A stretch of 64,000 bases of DNA from Platynereis dumerilii (Eukaryota > Annelida > Polychaeta > Phyllodocida > Nereididae): the NCBI GenBank assembly GCA_026936325.1, contig JAPTHN010000080.1, positions 1,429,985-1,493,984 on the forward strand, read 5' to 3'. Numbering within the stretch: position 1 is the first letter of the stretch; every line of letters starts with the position of its first letter. The notes under the pieces were generated by a model, which had not been told where the DNA came from, did not search any database, and saw only the letters and a list, made by a program, of their open reading frames with translations. Shown piece by piece: positions 11,129 through 24,691 of this stretch. Position numbers and translations under genes: made by a program.

Positions 11129-12968
11129 CAGTGTCCTTGAACGAAGTTTAGGGTTTAAAAAAATGTACAAAGAATCTGTCAGCGCTGCGTTGTTGTACAT
11201 GGTCTCAGCTTCGATTTGATGTAAAGATCTAAAAAATCTGTTGGGAAAATTTTGAGAAAATTGAAATTTAAAATTTTTAGTTTTTCACACCCTTGTCGCA
11301 TGCAAAATATAAGTTTTAGATCTATCAAATGGCATTGCAATGTTATTGAAACATCACAGCGTATCTAGTTATACATCAGGTTACTGAATCAGGTGAAACA
11401 TAATAATAAAAAGCATTTTATTTATAATTTTCACATCATTTTCAACATTTAGGGGTGTTGCAAACTCGCTGACTCACATAATGTGCCAAATCACCTATAA
11501 ACATGGCCATTTCGGCTTCATTATTTCATTAACCAAAGAAAAGTGGCAATTGAACCACCACGGTGTGAGAAAATGCCTTGTTGAATTCATTAGTCATATA
11601 AATTGAGATTTTTAACATTTCACCAGTTAATGTTTTCAAGTGGGATTCACAAAAACATTTTGTAAAGTTATCTGACAACATATAGTGGACAAATGTAGGA
11701 ATACCTGCTGTTGGCATCTCACAAGTGTGCATCTTCACCACAGCTTTGCATGTAAGTTGTATTTGACATTCAAGGAAATGATATATTTTTATAGAAGTTT
11801 TTTTTTCAAATCAACAAAAAAAATCTATAATGGCTTAGATGATCAATTCCAAGTTTTATTACAATGAATCTGTCCACATTGAAATGTAGGTAGCAATTTA
11901 TGGTATTCTGAAGAATTTTAAGTGCTTCGTTTATCTGTTTTTGCAATTGTTAAGATTATTTCACGGAATCTAGTGGTTACATACTTCCAAAATTCATTTG
12001 TTCAGTTAAAGCATGCCTTTGTGCAATCAACATTGTTTTGATTTCATAGTCAACAGATTCTTTTCCATGGTCACACAATTAATATTGTTTATCTGTGCAT
12101 GCTATAACTGAACAACTGAATTTTGGAAGTAAGCAACCATTAGATTCCATGAAATACTCTTAATAATTGGCAAAAACAGGTAAAAAAGCACTTACAATTC
12201 TACAGAAGACCATTAAAATGACTACCTACATTTCAATATGGACAAAAACATTGTAATAAAACTTGGAATAGATCATCTAAGCCATTAGACCACTTACATA
12301 TATTTTTTTTTGATTTGAAAAAATACTTCTATCAAAATATATTATTTCCTTGAATGTCAAATACAACTTACATGCAAAGCTGTGGTGAAGATGCACACTA
12401 GTGAGATGCCGACAGTAGGTATTCCTACATTTGTCCACTATTTGTTGTCCGATAACTTTACAGATGTTTTTGTGAATCCAACTTGAAACACATGAACTGG
12501 TGAAATGCTAAAAATCTCAATTTATATGACTAATGAATTCAACAAGGCATTTTCTCACACTGTGGTGGTTCAATTGCCACTTTTCTTTGGTAAATGAAAT
12601 AATGAAGCCGAAATGGCCATGTTTATATGTGATTTGGCACATTATGTGAGTCAGGGAGTTTGCAACACCCCTAAATGTTGAAAATAACGTGAAAGTTATA
12701 AATAGAATGCTTTTTATTATTATGTTTCACCTGATTCAGTAACCTAATGTATAACTAGATACGCAGTGATATTTCGATAACACTGTAATGCTATTTGATA
12801 GATATAAAACTGATATTTTGCATGTGAAAAGGGTGTGAAAAACCAAAAATTTCAAACAGATTTTTTAGATCTTTACATCAAATTGAAGCTGAGACCATGT
12901 ACTACAACGCCATGTAGACGGATTCTTTGTACATTTTTTTTAACCCTAAACTTCGTTCAAGGACACTG
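11129..12968. mobile_element. Long fold-back DNA transposon, hAT-like ends (copy 1)
   Basis: An almost full-length palindrome of 1840 bp. It starts CAGTGTCCTTGAACGAAG and ends in the exact complement. The arms of about 900 bp match base for base over long stretches (for example TTTAGGGGTGTTGCAAACTC near 11450 and its complement near 12665) and meet at about 12045. The CAGTG end is hAT-like. The flanks ATAGAACA (11121-11128) and TGAGAACA (12969-12976) agree at six of eight bases, an aged 8-bp duplication. There is no transposase. A second copy lies at 55539-58085. Confidence 0.8.
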
Positions 12969-12979
12969 TGAGAACATAA

Positions 12980-14340
12980 GCACTTGATCCTCAAGTACAA
13001 TTCTGGCTATTGTAATGATTCTGCAGACATTGAATATTAGACATATGTGTTAACTTTATCAAAAGTGATGTTTTCAATATTATTCAAGTTAATTTAGAAA
13101 GAAATATTGCCTAAAATGATGTATAAAAAAGAAAAAAGGCCTAAAGGGTGCTAAAATATTTTGCTGTCATGTTTATAGATATAAGACTGATACATCAAAC
13201 CATCAATTAAAACAATTTTAGGCTTGATATATGTGTATTGCAAACCCCCTTTCCTACTACTACCTATGAACAGGGAATACAACCAAGAAATTACACTCAT
13301 TAAGTTAAAATCTGTCATGTATATATTTTAAGTACCATGCTCAGCTAACAAGTTTGTAATTCCTTTTGTATAATTTGTAAGTGCTGATATTATCATAAAA
13401 GTGTATAATATACATTGGATATTGAGGCAGGAATGGGGTATATAGGGGCAATTATAACTGGTTATGATTACAAAGGAATTATGATTACATAACCACAATA
13501 GAAACCCCACCATGGCCCACATCAATTGATAAGAAGGCCATGGTTCTAATATTTAAATTTAACTTATATATATTCAAAATAGTCAATATTCATATCTGCA
13601 GGTCAATGTCATAATTACTAAATAATTGAAATACTATGATGATACCTTTTCTATAGAAAAGTCTAAAAGTCTAAAATCACCTCTTTGAAAGTCTTTGGTG
13701 AGCAATGAGCTATCATTTTATTGGTCTTGAACGAAAAATTTTGACAAAAACACCTCAAAAGAGATAGATAAATAAATAAATAGACTATATTTATGAATAG
13801 GTCAATAGATAGATTTATAAATGATAAATTTTATTGATGTATCAATTTTTATAATTCAATAACAAATATTTTGTGTGGTTAATGTGACAGAACTAAACTA
13901 GTAAATACCCTGCTAAGTAATGTAGGTCACTTCCGAAAAACATTTTAAGTCACTTCATAACTTCATTGAAAAAAAAAAGAAATAAAAAGTGCTGTTATAC
14001 TCACCAAGACACTTTTCTATTGTCTTTTGCCATGGTATAACCAACGGATTTGTTAGTTATACCACTGTTGGGGCTTAAGGTTTTAAGCCTGCCGTACTAC
14101 TTTTTCTGCGAACAATCCACTTAAAGATGACAACAAAGCAACAAACTTCAGCTATTAATCCCTGTCAAACACTAATTTAAAGATTTACACTAGTGAACTG
14201 GTCTAATTAAAATGAAATTTCATAAATATTTAAGCGAGTAAATAATATGAGTGACAACAAATTATTATAACAATATAAAGAATGTAATGACTTTTGTTAC
14301 CAAGTTAAACCGATAGCCAGGTGATGTCATGAAATAGGCC
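12980..14340. other. No gene seen
   Basis: AT-rich unique sequence. A short inverted repeat GGTATAACCAAC...GTTAGTTATACC at about 14034-14063 resembles the arm ends of the 15.4- and 44.5-kb hairpins and may be a relic of that family. No coding signal was found. Confidence 0.4.
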
Positions 14341-14374
14341 CAGTAAGTTATATAGCAATATAAATAGCAATATA

Positions 14375-14469
14375 GACAGCAATATAGATAGATAGAGAGA
14401 TAGATAGAGAGATAGAGAGATAGATAGAGAGATAGAGAGATAGATAGATAGAGAAATAGAGAGATAGAG

Positions 14470-14521
<52 letters not shown>
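14375..14521. repeat. TAGA/GAGA microsatellite
   Basis: An array of TAGA with interspersed GAGA units, pure TAGA towards 14521. Peptides such as poly-(SIYL) from this stretch are repeat artefacts. Confidence 0.9.
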
Positions 14522-14696
14522 TTGGCTCTCAACTCTCTAGGTAAAGAATGAATGAATGATCGGGGCTTTACGTCATGTATTTACACACTTTGTAAGCTAG
14601 TAAAGACTGGAGAACATAAACAAATATTTAACACAGCAATGAGGTGAAATATGATTGAAACTGGAGCTTGCAGGTAGATACATGTACACAGGTGAA

Positions 14697-14833
<137 letters not shown>

Positions 14834-15360
14834 CTCATTGGTATTCTTTTTTTTATAATTTCACTGTTTATTGATTTTGTAAACATAAACTAATGAGCAA
14901 AATAAATGATTGAATTTTAGATTAATTGATAGGTAGATAGATAGACAGATAGATAAATGACGACGTATGTAGATAGTAAAGCCAAAATCAATGTCACTTT
15001 GTAGGTGGGATAGGAAGAAGTGATAAGGATTAAATCAAACTATACTCACAGGCAAGACAAAATTATACATCCATCTATTTTGACAATTAATGCTCGAGTG
15101 ACTTGAATCCGTTGGTGCTAAAATTTATAATCCTATCAACAAGTCAACTGAAGAAAACAAGAATTGATCCCACAACCAAACAAAACAAAACAATTGTACT
15201 GTAAAAGCTATCAAACATTATCAGAGATTGATTTGAATATATTCATGAACGCAAAACAAAGAGTCCCTTTGAAAAGGTCTCATAACTTCGCTATTTTAAA
15301 AGTTTGTCTCTCTATCTGAAAGTAAATTTTTTCAGGAGGCATATATGGAGTATAAGTCGC

Positions 15361-15478
15361 TTATACAACTCGTTTTTCGGTGTATAACTAACATTTCAGG
15401 GGTTATTTACCTCGGGCTAAAGCCCTCGGTAAATAACCACCTGAAATGTTAGTTATACACCTCAAACTCGTTGTATAA
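15361..15478. repeat. Hairpin element with GC-rich loop (copy 2)
   Basis: The left arm TTATACAACTCG...GTGTATAACTAACATTTCAG...GGTTATTTACCTCGGGCT pairs with AGCCCTCGGTAAATAACC...CTGAAATGTTAGTTATACAC...CGTTGTATAA. The arms are about 58 bp and nearly perfect. The centre is CCTCGGGCTAAAGCCCTCGG. It sits about 70 bp outside the left inverted end of the 15.5-26.4 kb transposon. Confidence 0.85.
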
Positions 15479-15888
15479 CCTATACATAACCTAGGCTTTA
15501 TGTCATCGAGACTAAGGCATGCTTGTGGTTGTGGGCCACCTATACATAAACTGCTCACACTTAAATACGCACACTTCGAAAAAGGTTAAAAATAGTACTT
15601 CCTCTTTAAGTGTCAAAATGAGAACGCTTGCACACGTCTAGAAGTTGCCATCAGGTAGATTCATGAAAATTTACAAATCTCTAAGTGCATTACTTTTTTG
15701 TTAAATTAAATCGTCGTGGTCACTGTCGAAAATGCGAGTCACAAACTGCACTTCAACACAAAATGCACCAATGGAAATATTGGTTTTGTGGCATACTGGA
15801 TAGCATTAGTCTTATGAAATTTTTACATGACAGGCACAGGACATCCAAAAACTGCCCCATGGAAGTTTTTGAAAAAAATAGTTAATGA

Positions 15889-16060
15889 TGTGGGAAACGT
15901 TTATTCCCAAAACATACAATATAATACCACACAATATCACAAGAGTCCATTCAGTCCATCGTCATCTTTGCTTCTGCCGTCGCTGGCCCTGCGCATGCGC
16001 CGCTTGCCAGCGACGGCAGCACCCCTGGCGGCGGTGGGCTTTGCCGCCAGATTCCCCACA
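15889..16060 (-). repeat. 3' LTR of the 9-kb element
   Basis: 172 bp. On the - strand it runs TGTGGGGAATCTGG...TTTCCCACA and carries AATAAA about 15 bp from its end, as expected for LTR polyadenylation. It includes a GC-rich half with GCGCATGCGC, an NRF1-type palindrome, and an internal inverted repeat (GCCGTCGCTGG / CCAGCGACGGC). Confidence 0.85.
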
Positions 16061-16070
16061 CTCTCCCCCT
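16061..16070 (-). promoter_or_regulatory. Polypurine tract
   Basis: On the - strand AGGGGGAGAG directly abuts the 3' LTR. This is where plus-strand DNA synthesis is primed in LTR elements. Confidence 0.7.
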
Positions 16071-16097
16071 GATGTTTCTAGGGCGGGAGAGTGTGGA

Positions 16098-16565
16098 CAT
16101 CATTTTCGTATTTCAGGCCTTGGATGATTCGCCGATAGACATCATTTTCATACATCGGACTTGGATGATTCGCCAATAGACATCATTTTCATACATCGGA
16201 CTTGGATGATTCGCCAACAGACATCAGTTTCATACATTGGACTTGGATGATTCGCCAATAGACATCATTTTCATACATCGGACTTGGATGATTCGCCAAT
16301 AGACATCATCTTCGTACATCGGACTTGGATGATTCGCCAATAGACATCATCTTCGTACCCAGGGCTTGGATGATTCGCCAATAGCCATCATCTTCGTACC
16401 CAGGGCTTGGATGATTCGCCAATAGACATCATCTTCGTACCCAGGGCTTGGATGATTCGCCAATAGACATCATCTTCGTACCCAGGCTTGGATGGTTCTC
16501 CATTGGACATCATCTTCATCCTCAGGCTGGGATGGTTCTCCATTGGACATCATTTTCATTCATCT
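16098..16565. repeat. 41-bp minisatellite, about 11 units
   Basis: The unit is CATCATTTTCATACATCGGA followed by CTTGGATGATTCGCCAATAGA, head to tail. Divergence grows towards the right end. It lies just inside the 3' LTR of the 9-kb element. Confidence 0.9.
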
Positions 16566-16569
16566 TCAA

Positions 16570-17950
16570 GGCCACAACCTGCCAGCACCAGGCCGCATAA
16601 CACCCATAGGACAGGCCTGCCAGCAGTTGCATGACAAATATATCCTCTTCTTCACAATTTGGCACATATTTTTAGAAGCGAGACGCTTGGACAGACATGA
16701 ACGAAAGACAACACCAGCCAACCCGAAACAACTGAATCCTCCTACTATCTACCGACCAGAGCCGTGACACCAACATAAGCAACAATATGGAACAACGATA
16801 CATGCCACCTAATTCAACCCCTGTATTTACAAGTCCAGTATGTACACCCAATTCTAAACACAATCAACATAACCACACAATGGTAACACACAATTTACAT
16901 AACCAACATTCACTATTCGATCAGACCAAGGGCTCCAGGGCACCCGGCATGAGGAGGGAAAGCCCACCCGCAACACACGGCCACAGGGCGGACACCCGTC
17001 CAATACCCAAAGCTGTACACCAAGATGTCAAAAGACAGGCACCCTGCCAGGCAGAGCCAACCGCGATGCCCGGGCCGCGCCATTGGCGCGGGCAGGGGAC
17101 CGCTAGTCTCTGCCGGCCTGCCTGAGTTAATCCAACGGGGAAAGCCTGGGAGGGACAACTTGCTCCAAGTTTGTGTAACAAGAATCTGAGGATTCCATAC
17201 CGAGGTTCACCAATTCACAATCAATCACATTTCTGCAGTGTTAAGCGCTTGTCGGACGGTTACCCGCTGAAAACATACAAGTTAGAGGGGAAGTTGGCAA
17301 TATAACCCCTTCACCCGAGGCACATATGCGCAAACCGCACCACGCAACCATGCCACCCGTTCCGCCTGCGGTAGAGTAACTGTACTGTTTCACCTATCTG
17401 CATGGAGGGAGGAATGAACGGCGGATTGGAAATTTACTTTACACCTAGTACTTATACACCTGGGGGGAGGGCTTACGGTAGTAAAACTGATTTACCATAC
17501 TTGTGAAAGAGGCAAGCCCTCTTCTGGACCCTACAACCAGCTCCTACATCGCACCACGGCTACCACCAGGAGACTGACTCACACAAGCCGGCCAAGCTGG
17601 CGCCAGAAGCACACCAGGCCAGCGGCGGCCACGGACCCCATCGACCCAAGGTCCGCCGCATAGCCCCGAGAAGCCCCTTAGCGATTCAGTGTCATTGGGA
17701 TTCCCCCACTACAGATAGAATGCTATTTACTGACACATTGAGTTATCGTCACCCCATTACCCACTGTAACTTCGCTGTTTCAGTCCGTCTGTAAAGGAAC
17801 CACCGTCAAGTTCGCATTCAGCTCCGAGGATCGACACTCCCGAGTATTACTCATTCTCTCAGTCACATGACCCGGCGTGAACCTCGGCGTGAACCTCGGG
17901 TCATAACCATAACACCCAGATAACGGACGACAGCAGAGGCCCCCCAGCCC
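16570..17950. other. GC-rich interior of the 9-kb element, no clear gene
   Basis: CpG-rich sequence quite unlike its AT-rich surroundings. Open frames on both strands at 16.9-17.2 kb overlap one another and reflect GC content. No domain was recognised. Confidence 0.4.
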
Positions 17951-17960
17951 TGGGTGTTAC

Positions 17961-18082
17961 ATCCGCCGACCCAAGAGTGGCAGAGTCAATCTCCGCCGAC
18001 CCAAGGGCGTCAGAGTCCACCTCCACCGACTCAATAATGTCAGAGTCTACCTCCGCCGACCCAAGAGTGGCAGAGTCATCAG
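17961..18082. repeat. 30-bp minisatellite, four units
   Basis: The unit is CCGCCGACCCAAGAGTGGCA plus GAGTCNAYCT, head to tail, with small differences. Confidence 0.85.
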
Positions 18083-18474
18083 CGGAAGGCCGTCTGCGTC
18101 ATCACCGAAACTAGGTATTAGGCAAGTATGAGCACCGCACCCTGCCCATGGAAGAAGGAAGCGGCCTATGATCACATGATCTGTCTCCGTTACTGGTGAC
18201 CATCCGGGTCAAGGACACGGCGCCTGTGTCCTTGTTCTCACTCCACCATCCCATGACCATCGTGATCACGGAGGCCAGGGGCAACAACCCTGGAAGAGCC
18301 AAAGCTCACCCAGGGCCAGACCTCCCCGGCACTTCCGTGAATGTCGGTCATTAGGATTGCGGAGCGTCACCGAGCAATGGTGTCCCGAAAGAGCCGAAGC
18401 GTCCTCAGAGACAACATACCCGGCCCCTCCCGCGCAGGAGCAAACAACCAGTCTCTGGCCTCCCCTCCCCCCCC

Positions 18475-19330
18475 CATCAAATTTTGACAGGAAAAGGACC
18501 ACACTCCACACAGAAATTATTTTGACAAGCAAAATATCCCCTAGTACTATTGTGGTTCCGATGTTGATAAGCAGCCAGAGATATGGCCTAATTAAATCTT
18601 ATAAACACTGAAATTTCGGATTGCATGAACAGAATGGTGCAAAAAACTCCCAACAAAATAGTCTTTACGGCAGAGTAACAGAATACTGAGAATGTCCGCA
18701 TCAAGCCAGTATGAAAACAATCATAAGATGGAAACAAGCATAGACCAGAATTGGGGTGAAAAACAACAAAATTTGACAGGAAAAGGGGCCACTCTACGCA
18801 CAGAAACTATCTTAACAGACATACCCAGCATGTTCTCACAACTTCCTCAAATTGCCACCAGTCTGAAATGACTAACTGAACCGACTAACCTGCGTACTAG
18901 CAACATGATCAAGGAAGCCAACCCACCGATAATCAGCCACAATAAGAAAACCAGAAAATTCGAACCCGAACAGGAGAATTGACAAAAGTTCAATGTATAT
19001 ACAGACATTGTCCCCATCATATCATTGACACCATCCCCAAAATAGTCTCTAATACTGCTGTGGTTCCGATTTTGATGACCCTTTTGCACGGCTTTCCTGT
19101 GCATGTCGGCACTGAGTGCTTAGTTATGAGCAGCAAGAGTACTTTCCCCTGATCCCATCGGACATATGCCGAGACGTCGGATTGCATGACCAAAATGTCA
19201 CAAAATTCACACAAACTAAATTTCTTAACGGCAGAACAAAACAGTAAGTCCGAACTGGTCAGATCAAGTTGGTAAAAGAACAATCACAACAAGAGACGAG
19301 CATAACCCAGGATTATGGTGCAAGAACGGC
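18475..19330. repeat. Tandem duplication of about 300-550 bp
   Basis: AAATTTGACAGGAAAAGG opens copies at about 18479 and 18770. Shared blocks follow in the same order (TGTGGTTCCGATGTTGAT / TGTGGTTCCGATTTTGAT, then CGGATTGCATGA, then ACGGCAGA). The second copy carries extra sequence. Confidence 0.7.
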
Positions 19331-19671
19331 AACCAAGCCTAAATAGCTTATAAATGTAACAATAACCAAGAATAGATGGAACACCCAAAATAGTGCATAA
19401 TATTACCAACCCAATGGTGGTGCCAACAACATAGATAAAATATATCCCCAAAATAACCGTTTAAACAATAATAACCAATGGAGTGATGGTTGTGTTGTTA
19501 ATTAATTAATAATATTTAACATATACCACCTCAGAATTCCGCAAAATCTAGATGTATAGGCTGATGAGGCCATATTAGGCGAGATAAATCAAGCAATTAC
19601 TTTAATTATACTGATTACCCCATAGTTTAACAATTAGCGCACCGGACACATTTATCTCGTCGTGAGTAGCC

Positions 19672-20050
19672 AAATCTGGCACTCGTCGACCAGCGACCTA
19701 GACGCATGTGTCTCCGAATGCATCACTCATCGATCATCGACCAGTGCATCAGACGCATGCGCCTCCAAATGCATCACTCATCAACCAGTGCACCAGACGC
19801 ACGTGTCTCCGAAGGCATCACTCATCGATCAGTGCACCAGACGCATGTGTCTCCCTGGTCAGGGCACCAGACGCATGTGTCTCTGCGTGCGCCACACATC
19901 AATCAGTGCACCAGACGCACGTGTCTCCGAATGCATCACTCATCGATCAGTGCACCAGACGCATGTGTCTCCCTGGTCAGGGCACCAGACGCATGTGTCT
20001 CTGCGTGCGCCACATATCGATCAGTGCACCCGACGCATGTGTCTCCGAAT
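19672..20050. repeat. Minisatellite of CAGTGCACCAGACGCATGTG units
   Basis: About ten repeats of 30 and 45 bp built on CACCAGACGCATGTGTCTCC, with either GAATGCATCACTCATCGATC or CTGGTCAGGG as filler. All three + frames stay open for 117-189 codons because the repeat lacks stops. These are not taken as genes. Confidence 0.85.
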
Positions 20051-20929
20051 TCATTGTGAAAGCCCCCCGCGCCAAACTACCCCTGATAACCTTTTACGAC
20101 CTCATCAACCTCTTGCTTTCCAACTCCTTCGAATTCTAAACCGATTACTAGCAGAATCCCCACGTCCGCAGATAACCCCTATCATACTAATTACGTCTAT
20201 CTATACCCGCGGTTTCCGAGAACTCAATTAATTAAATTCATAATTAATTAAATTCATGATTGACAAGACTGCTATCCAATTTTATTTATTTATACTTCCG
20301 CCAGAACTCATTCCGGAATCACATTAATCAAATTTTAAGGGTAGGGCATCGAGCACAAGGCACGAAGGGAACTACAGACATTTGATACGTAGTCCCGATG
20401 ACACGATCACAGCCGGAGCTATTTAGAATAGAAATGATGTACAGTCCGGCTGGTCTAGGGCAGGTCCATGATGGAATATAACTTGGTTGGATAAATATGT
20501 GACCTATAAAGAATTACCGTTATGAATTACCAAGAAATTGTCACCACCTGATCCCATTGGAGTGCTTGAGGCTAAGCGTTGTTGTCTACTGCGGAACCGT
20601 TTCCCGTAAAACAGTGTCACGTCGAGTCCCCCTACAGTCGATGATGTTATGGTAAACTAATACAGATTAAAGCAAGTGCACCCTATAAATAGATAACAGA
20701 AATCGACCCAGTTGCTAATACAACCTCAAGTGTACCCACCAGGGACACAACGTATCCACTTTTTAACAACAATATTGACTACAGCGGAAATACGGAATAA
20801 CATAGGCCTGACCGGATGCCGCGGATGGGCCGGGAGCGTGTCCGGTCAGGTGATGGCTTCTGTCAGCTGGAACCTTAGAGCAATCATCATGCGTATCACC
20901 AGTCTCATCATCATGGTTTGTTATGCGTC

Positions 20930-21360
20930 CAGATGGTTGGTGATCGTGACCATCCGGATTGGTGGCGTGACCCCCCGGGTCATGGGCACGACCCCCCAGG
21001 TGGGTACTACCCGCTGGGTCATGGGTGCCACTCAAAGGGTCATGGATGTGACCCGCTTGTTCGTGAGTGCGACCCGCTTGGTCATGAGTGCGACCCGCTG
21101 GTCCTCTGACTGAGGCACAATCCGTTCCGGCCGCAGGTCGTGACCATACGGATGCCTGAGACACAATCCGTTCCGCCCGCGGATCGTGACCATCCGGATT
21201 GGTGGCGCGACCCCCTGGGTCATGGGCACGACCCCCAGGTGGGTACTACCCGCTGGGTCACGGGTGCTACTCAATAGTGTTCCGCCCACAGGTCCCCCCG
21301 CTTGGTCATGAGTGGGACCTCTGCCTGAGACACAATCTGTTCCGCCCACAGGTCCCCCCA
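20930..21360. repeat. GGGTCATGGG-type repeats with a 245-bp duplication
   Basis: GACCATCCGGATTGGTGGCG begins copies at about 20948 and 21189. Inside are short units of GACCCGCTGGGTCATGGG / GTGCGACCCGCTTGGTCATGA. They make long open frames on both strands. Confidence 0.75.
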
Positions 21361-21507
21361 GCTCGACAACATTGAGACGGGTAGCATGGGCAGAGCCCTG
21401 CTGAGTATTACCCCCAGATCTCCCATCTACCAGATCATCAGAACATCTATTCCTAGCATCCTCCCCCAAACTTTTCCCATGGAAATCCCCCCCAGGCTGC
21501 TGCTGGG

Positions 21508-22490
21508 CTATTTCCCCGGAGCCCCTTTTTCCCTTCTTCGTACTGGGACAAACATTAGGCCCCGACGGAATTTTCCGGAAGCTAGCGCTGGATGACGGTC
21601 TGTAAGTACATGGGATCTGATTAACAGGGAAGAGGGCGGCCCATCGGGTTTACTACCAGGTGTTTCCCTGCCAAGAGAGGGTGTAGACGCCTCATGCCCC
21701 TGCTTACAGCTACCTTTTGTAGGTTGAGACTTCTCGGGTTCACCCACCGAGATTTGACAATGGGAAATCTGCAGCTCAGATGTCTCTGTTTTCACTGGAG
21801 CAGAGGGAGCACCCCCTCGAGTACTCCACTCGGCCCTAATTGTCATAGACTTGGGTGGACGCGACCGGGATACCTTGGGCCTGCTTTGCCGCAGTGACTC
21901 TAGGTTGGCTTCTATCATCTCCGCCAATTTCATGGACCCACTTCCTTGACCCGGCGGAACAGTGTTTCGGGACCCTTTCCCCAGGTGGCTGTCCCCAGGC
22001 AAGATGGAGGATTTAACTGCTTGGGAAGTGGCCTTGAAGGTTACCCCGGTGAACTGGGTCTTCCCTCTATGTCTGCGGGCTCTGGTGGAATGTCCACGGC
22101 CTGAACCGTATTGTTTCCTAAAGCGCCAGAACTACTCCCAGTCACTTCATAAATGCAATTGGGGGGGATACAGTCCAAAATGGCTCCAAAGAGAGCCCGT
22201 CGGTAAGCCTCAATATTATCCTCCGATTTGGGTTTCTCGACCCTGGATTCGGACCGTTGCGAGCGCATCGCACGCTGAGAGTGTGTGGACCGTGGAGACT
22301 GACCCGACCCGGCCGTGGTACTGCGACTACGGCTTGAAGACCGTAATAGTGTTTCTTCCAACAACTGCCCCAACGCAATATCAATCTTATGGAGGGACAG
22401 TTTTAACTCGCTCAATTTTACTCTCACTGCGCATAATGGTTTCAAAAGCTCCAGCATCAATGGGTCAGGCGTATTCGCCGGCTTCATGAT
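21508..22490 (-). CDS. Coding-like region of the 9-kb element, unknown protein
   Basis: The least repetitive open stretch of the element, read on the same strand as the LTRs and towards the 5' side as a gag would be. Its N-terminal part is helical-looking (LMLELLKPLCAVRVKLSEL, IDIALGQLLEETLL), followed by an R/S-rich stretch (RSSSRSRSTTAG) and later a P/S/K-rich tail. A gag-like nucleic-acid-binding role is a guess from position and charge. No zinc knuckle, protease or RT motif is seen. It looks broken or spliced. Confidence 0.3.
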
Positions 22491-22499
22491 TTACGGGGA

Positions 22500-23900
22500 C
22501 GCAGCTCTGCCAGGGTAATGATAAGTGAGAATATTTATGATGCGGACAACTTCAGAGGCACCTCCTCCCCTCCAAAAATGAAAAGAAACACAGATACACA
22601 CCCAGGCAACCAACGCCAACCCACCGTCACATCCCCACAACAAGCAAGGTCATAAATATTCCAGTTTGTAATCATCCAACCAAGTGGAACGAATATATGT
22701 GCAGTATAAACAAGTGCACCGACAGAACCTTACAACCTGTCGCGTAGGGTAGTGTGCGGTTAGAATAAGTTGTAATAAAGGAATTCCCGTGAAATGACTA
22801 TATCCTAATTTAGTAATGTAAACGTTAATACCACAATAAACTACTAAACTGGAACACCCCACTCTTGAATCAATTTCAGACTTTTAAGGGAAAGTGGTGT
22901 TTCATATAATGACAGACATGACCTCAATCAGAATGGTCGGCGCAACCAAGACCCACTACCGCAGTGTAAAGCCAGTAGGCTTCTTCAATACCAGTGCGAC
23001 CCTGAAGGGGATGTCAGATAATTATATTTATTTCTATTTAATCTCTCGGACCCAACTCGCTGACCACAGGGTTGTCAATTAACTTCGGATTAATTCTATT
23101 TATTCAACACGGAAAGAAACGCATGGATGTTTAATCTGCAAGTCCCAGGTAGGGATACCACAGGCATGAAACAAGGACTACAGATGCTTTATGGCAAAGA
23201 GTCCCAGGCAATTGCAAGTGCTGCAGGAAATAGTGTTGTGCAAGAATGCAAAAGCAAGGAAGTGTAACCCCAGTGCAGCCCAAAATGATGTCCGGTGGTG
23301 AATCCCCAAAGTCCCCTGGCGGCCAAGAGCCCAATAACTAATTATTCCAGCGTATCCCGTCACCTGCCTTCCCCACAGTCTTTTTAAATTATACACAATG
23401 ACCGAATTTTATGTGACAGGTCGGATCACCGGCCTCGAACGCCAGTGAAATCTTAACCAGTGAGCGATAGAACTTGAAGGACCTGTACATGCGTTGACCG
23501 ATAACAGCCAATGCAGTCTGTGCCGTGTTGTTACTTATCTTCAACGAAAACCACCCGGTATCTAAATAATAATATTTTAAAATAATATTTTACTTCTATA
23601 AAGTATCATAAGGTAAATCGATCAATCACTTCCACTTCCCTCCCCACCATAAACAAGAGAAGTGTGCGGAGTATGCAACCGATAACCTGACAACACCAAT
23701 TAATAAATAGAACCACAACCAGTTCAATAGTGTTAGTAACGATCAATTAACTAGAATAAAGAACAAAATCACCCAATTTACAGAGCCCAGATAATTAATC
23801 AATACCCAAACCTACGATAACTACCTGAAGTGGCAGGATATAATCAGTAAGCTGTAAAGCCAGCTCAACAATCTAAAGTCAACAAACAACCTCAATTCAT
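22500..23900. other. Interior of the 9-kb element, no gene seen
   Basis: Mixed-composition sequence towards the 5' LTR (on the - strand). No open frame above 72 codons has recognisable features. It may be untranslated leader. Confidence 0.4.
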
Positions 23901-23904
23901 TGAA

Positions 23905-24016
23905 GCTAAGTCGCTAAGTCAAGTCGCTAAAGTCAAGGTGCTACAGTCAAGTCACTAAAGTCAAGTCGCTAAAGTCAAGTCGATAAAGTCAAGGTGCTAA
24001 AGTCAAGTCGCTAACC
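23905..24016. repeat. 14-bp minisatellite GTCGCTAAAGTCAA
   Basis: About eight units of GTCGCTAAAGTCAA / GGTGCTAAAGTCAA, head to tail. Confidence 0.85.
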
Positions 24017-24691
24017 TCAAAAAAATTGGATAGGTCATGTGCCTGTGCCCCGACAATGTTCAATATCAGAAAAGCATATGATACCACGGCACAACAATTT
24101 GAAATAACGTGACTAACCAGTGTGAATTAATTTAGTAGTCCTTCAATGTACAACATCAGTGTCAGCTGTCTGACAGCTCACCAATTGCAAAAAATGACAA
24201 CAGTGAAAAATGACACCGTCATTTACAACTGACACTTCACCAGAAATCAACAAAAATATCTAACTCAAGATCATAAGAGCACTATACAGTACACAGAAAT
24301 TAACCAGAAATCACGAAAATTTCAATATTTCATCATGTGCGCTCACAGCTGCACGGGCGCCATGATGGAAAAAAAATCCAGCATGGTCAGAGATTCTGTC
24401 CAAAAACAAGTCACAAAAAACGATACTACGGCCGTGACACATCCAGGAATCTCCACGCTTGTAGAAAACATGTACACTAACAAAATGACACCACAAATTG
24501 CTAGTGTCAGTAATTTGAAACCACTAACATTCGTACGCCAAACGAATCAATTCAGCGAAATCGCTCAGCCGCCATGACAGGCAGAAAAGCAAAATTTTTT
24601 CCAGCGAAAAACGAGTCAATTTCTCGCCAAAAAACGCCCGAAAAACCAGGCAATAACGTTCAGGCAGCCCTACAGAATGTCCTGAACAGCA

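Noticed and set aside
16098-16565. Evenly spaced 41-bp repeats resembling a CRISPR array
   Set aside because: The repeats are head to tail with no unique spacers, inside a eukaryotic LTR element.
16913-17181. Two overlapping - strand frames of 81 and 86 codons and a + frame of 112
   Set aside because: Mutually overlapping frames in a GC-rich stretch; composition artefacts without domains.
19662-20231. 189-codon and overlapping 117- and 143-codon frames
   Set aside because: All three + frames stay open because of a 30/45-bp minisatellite; no single frame is favoured.
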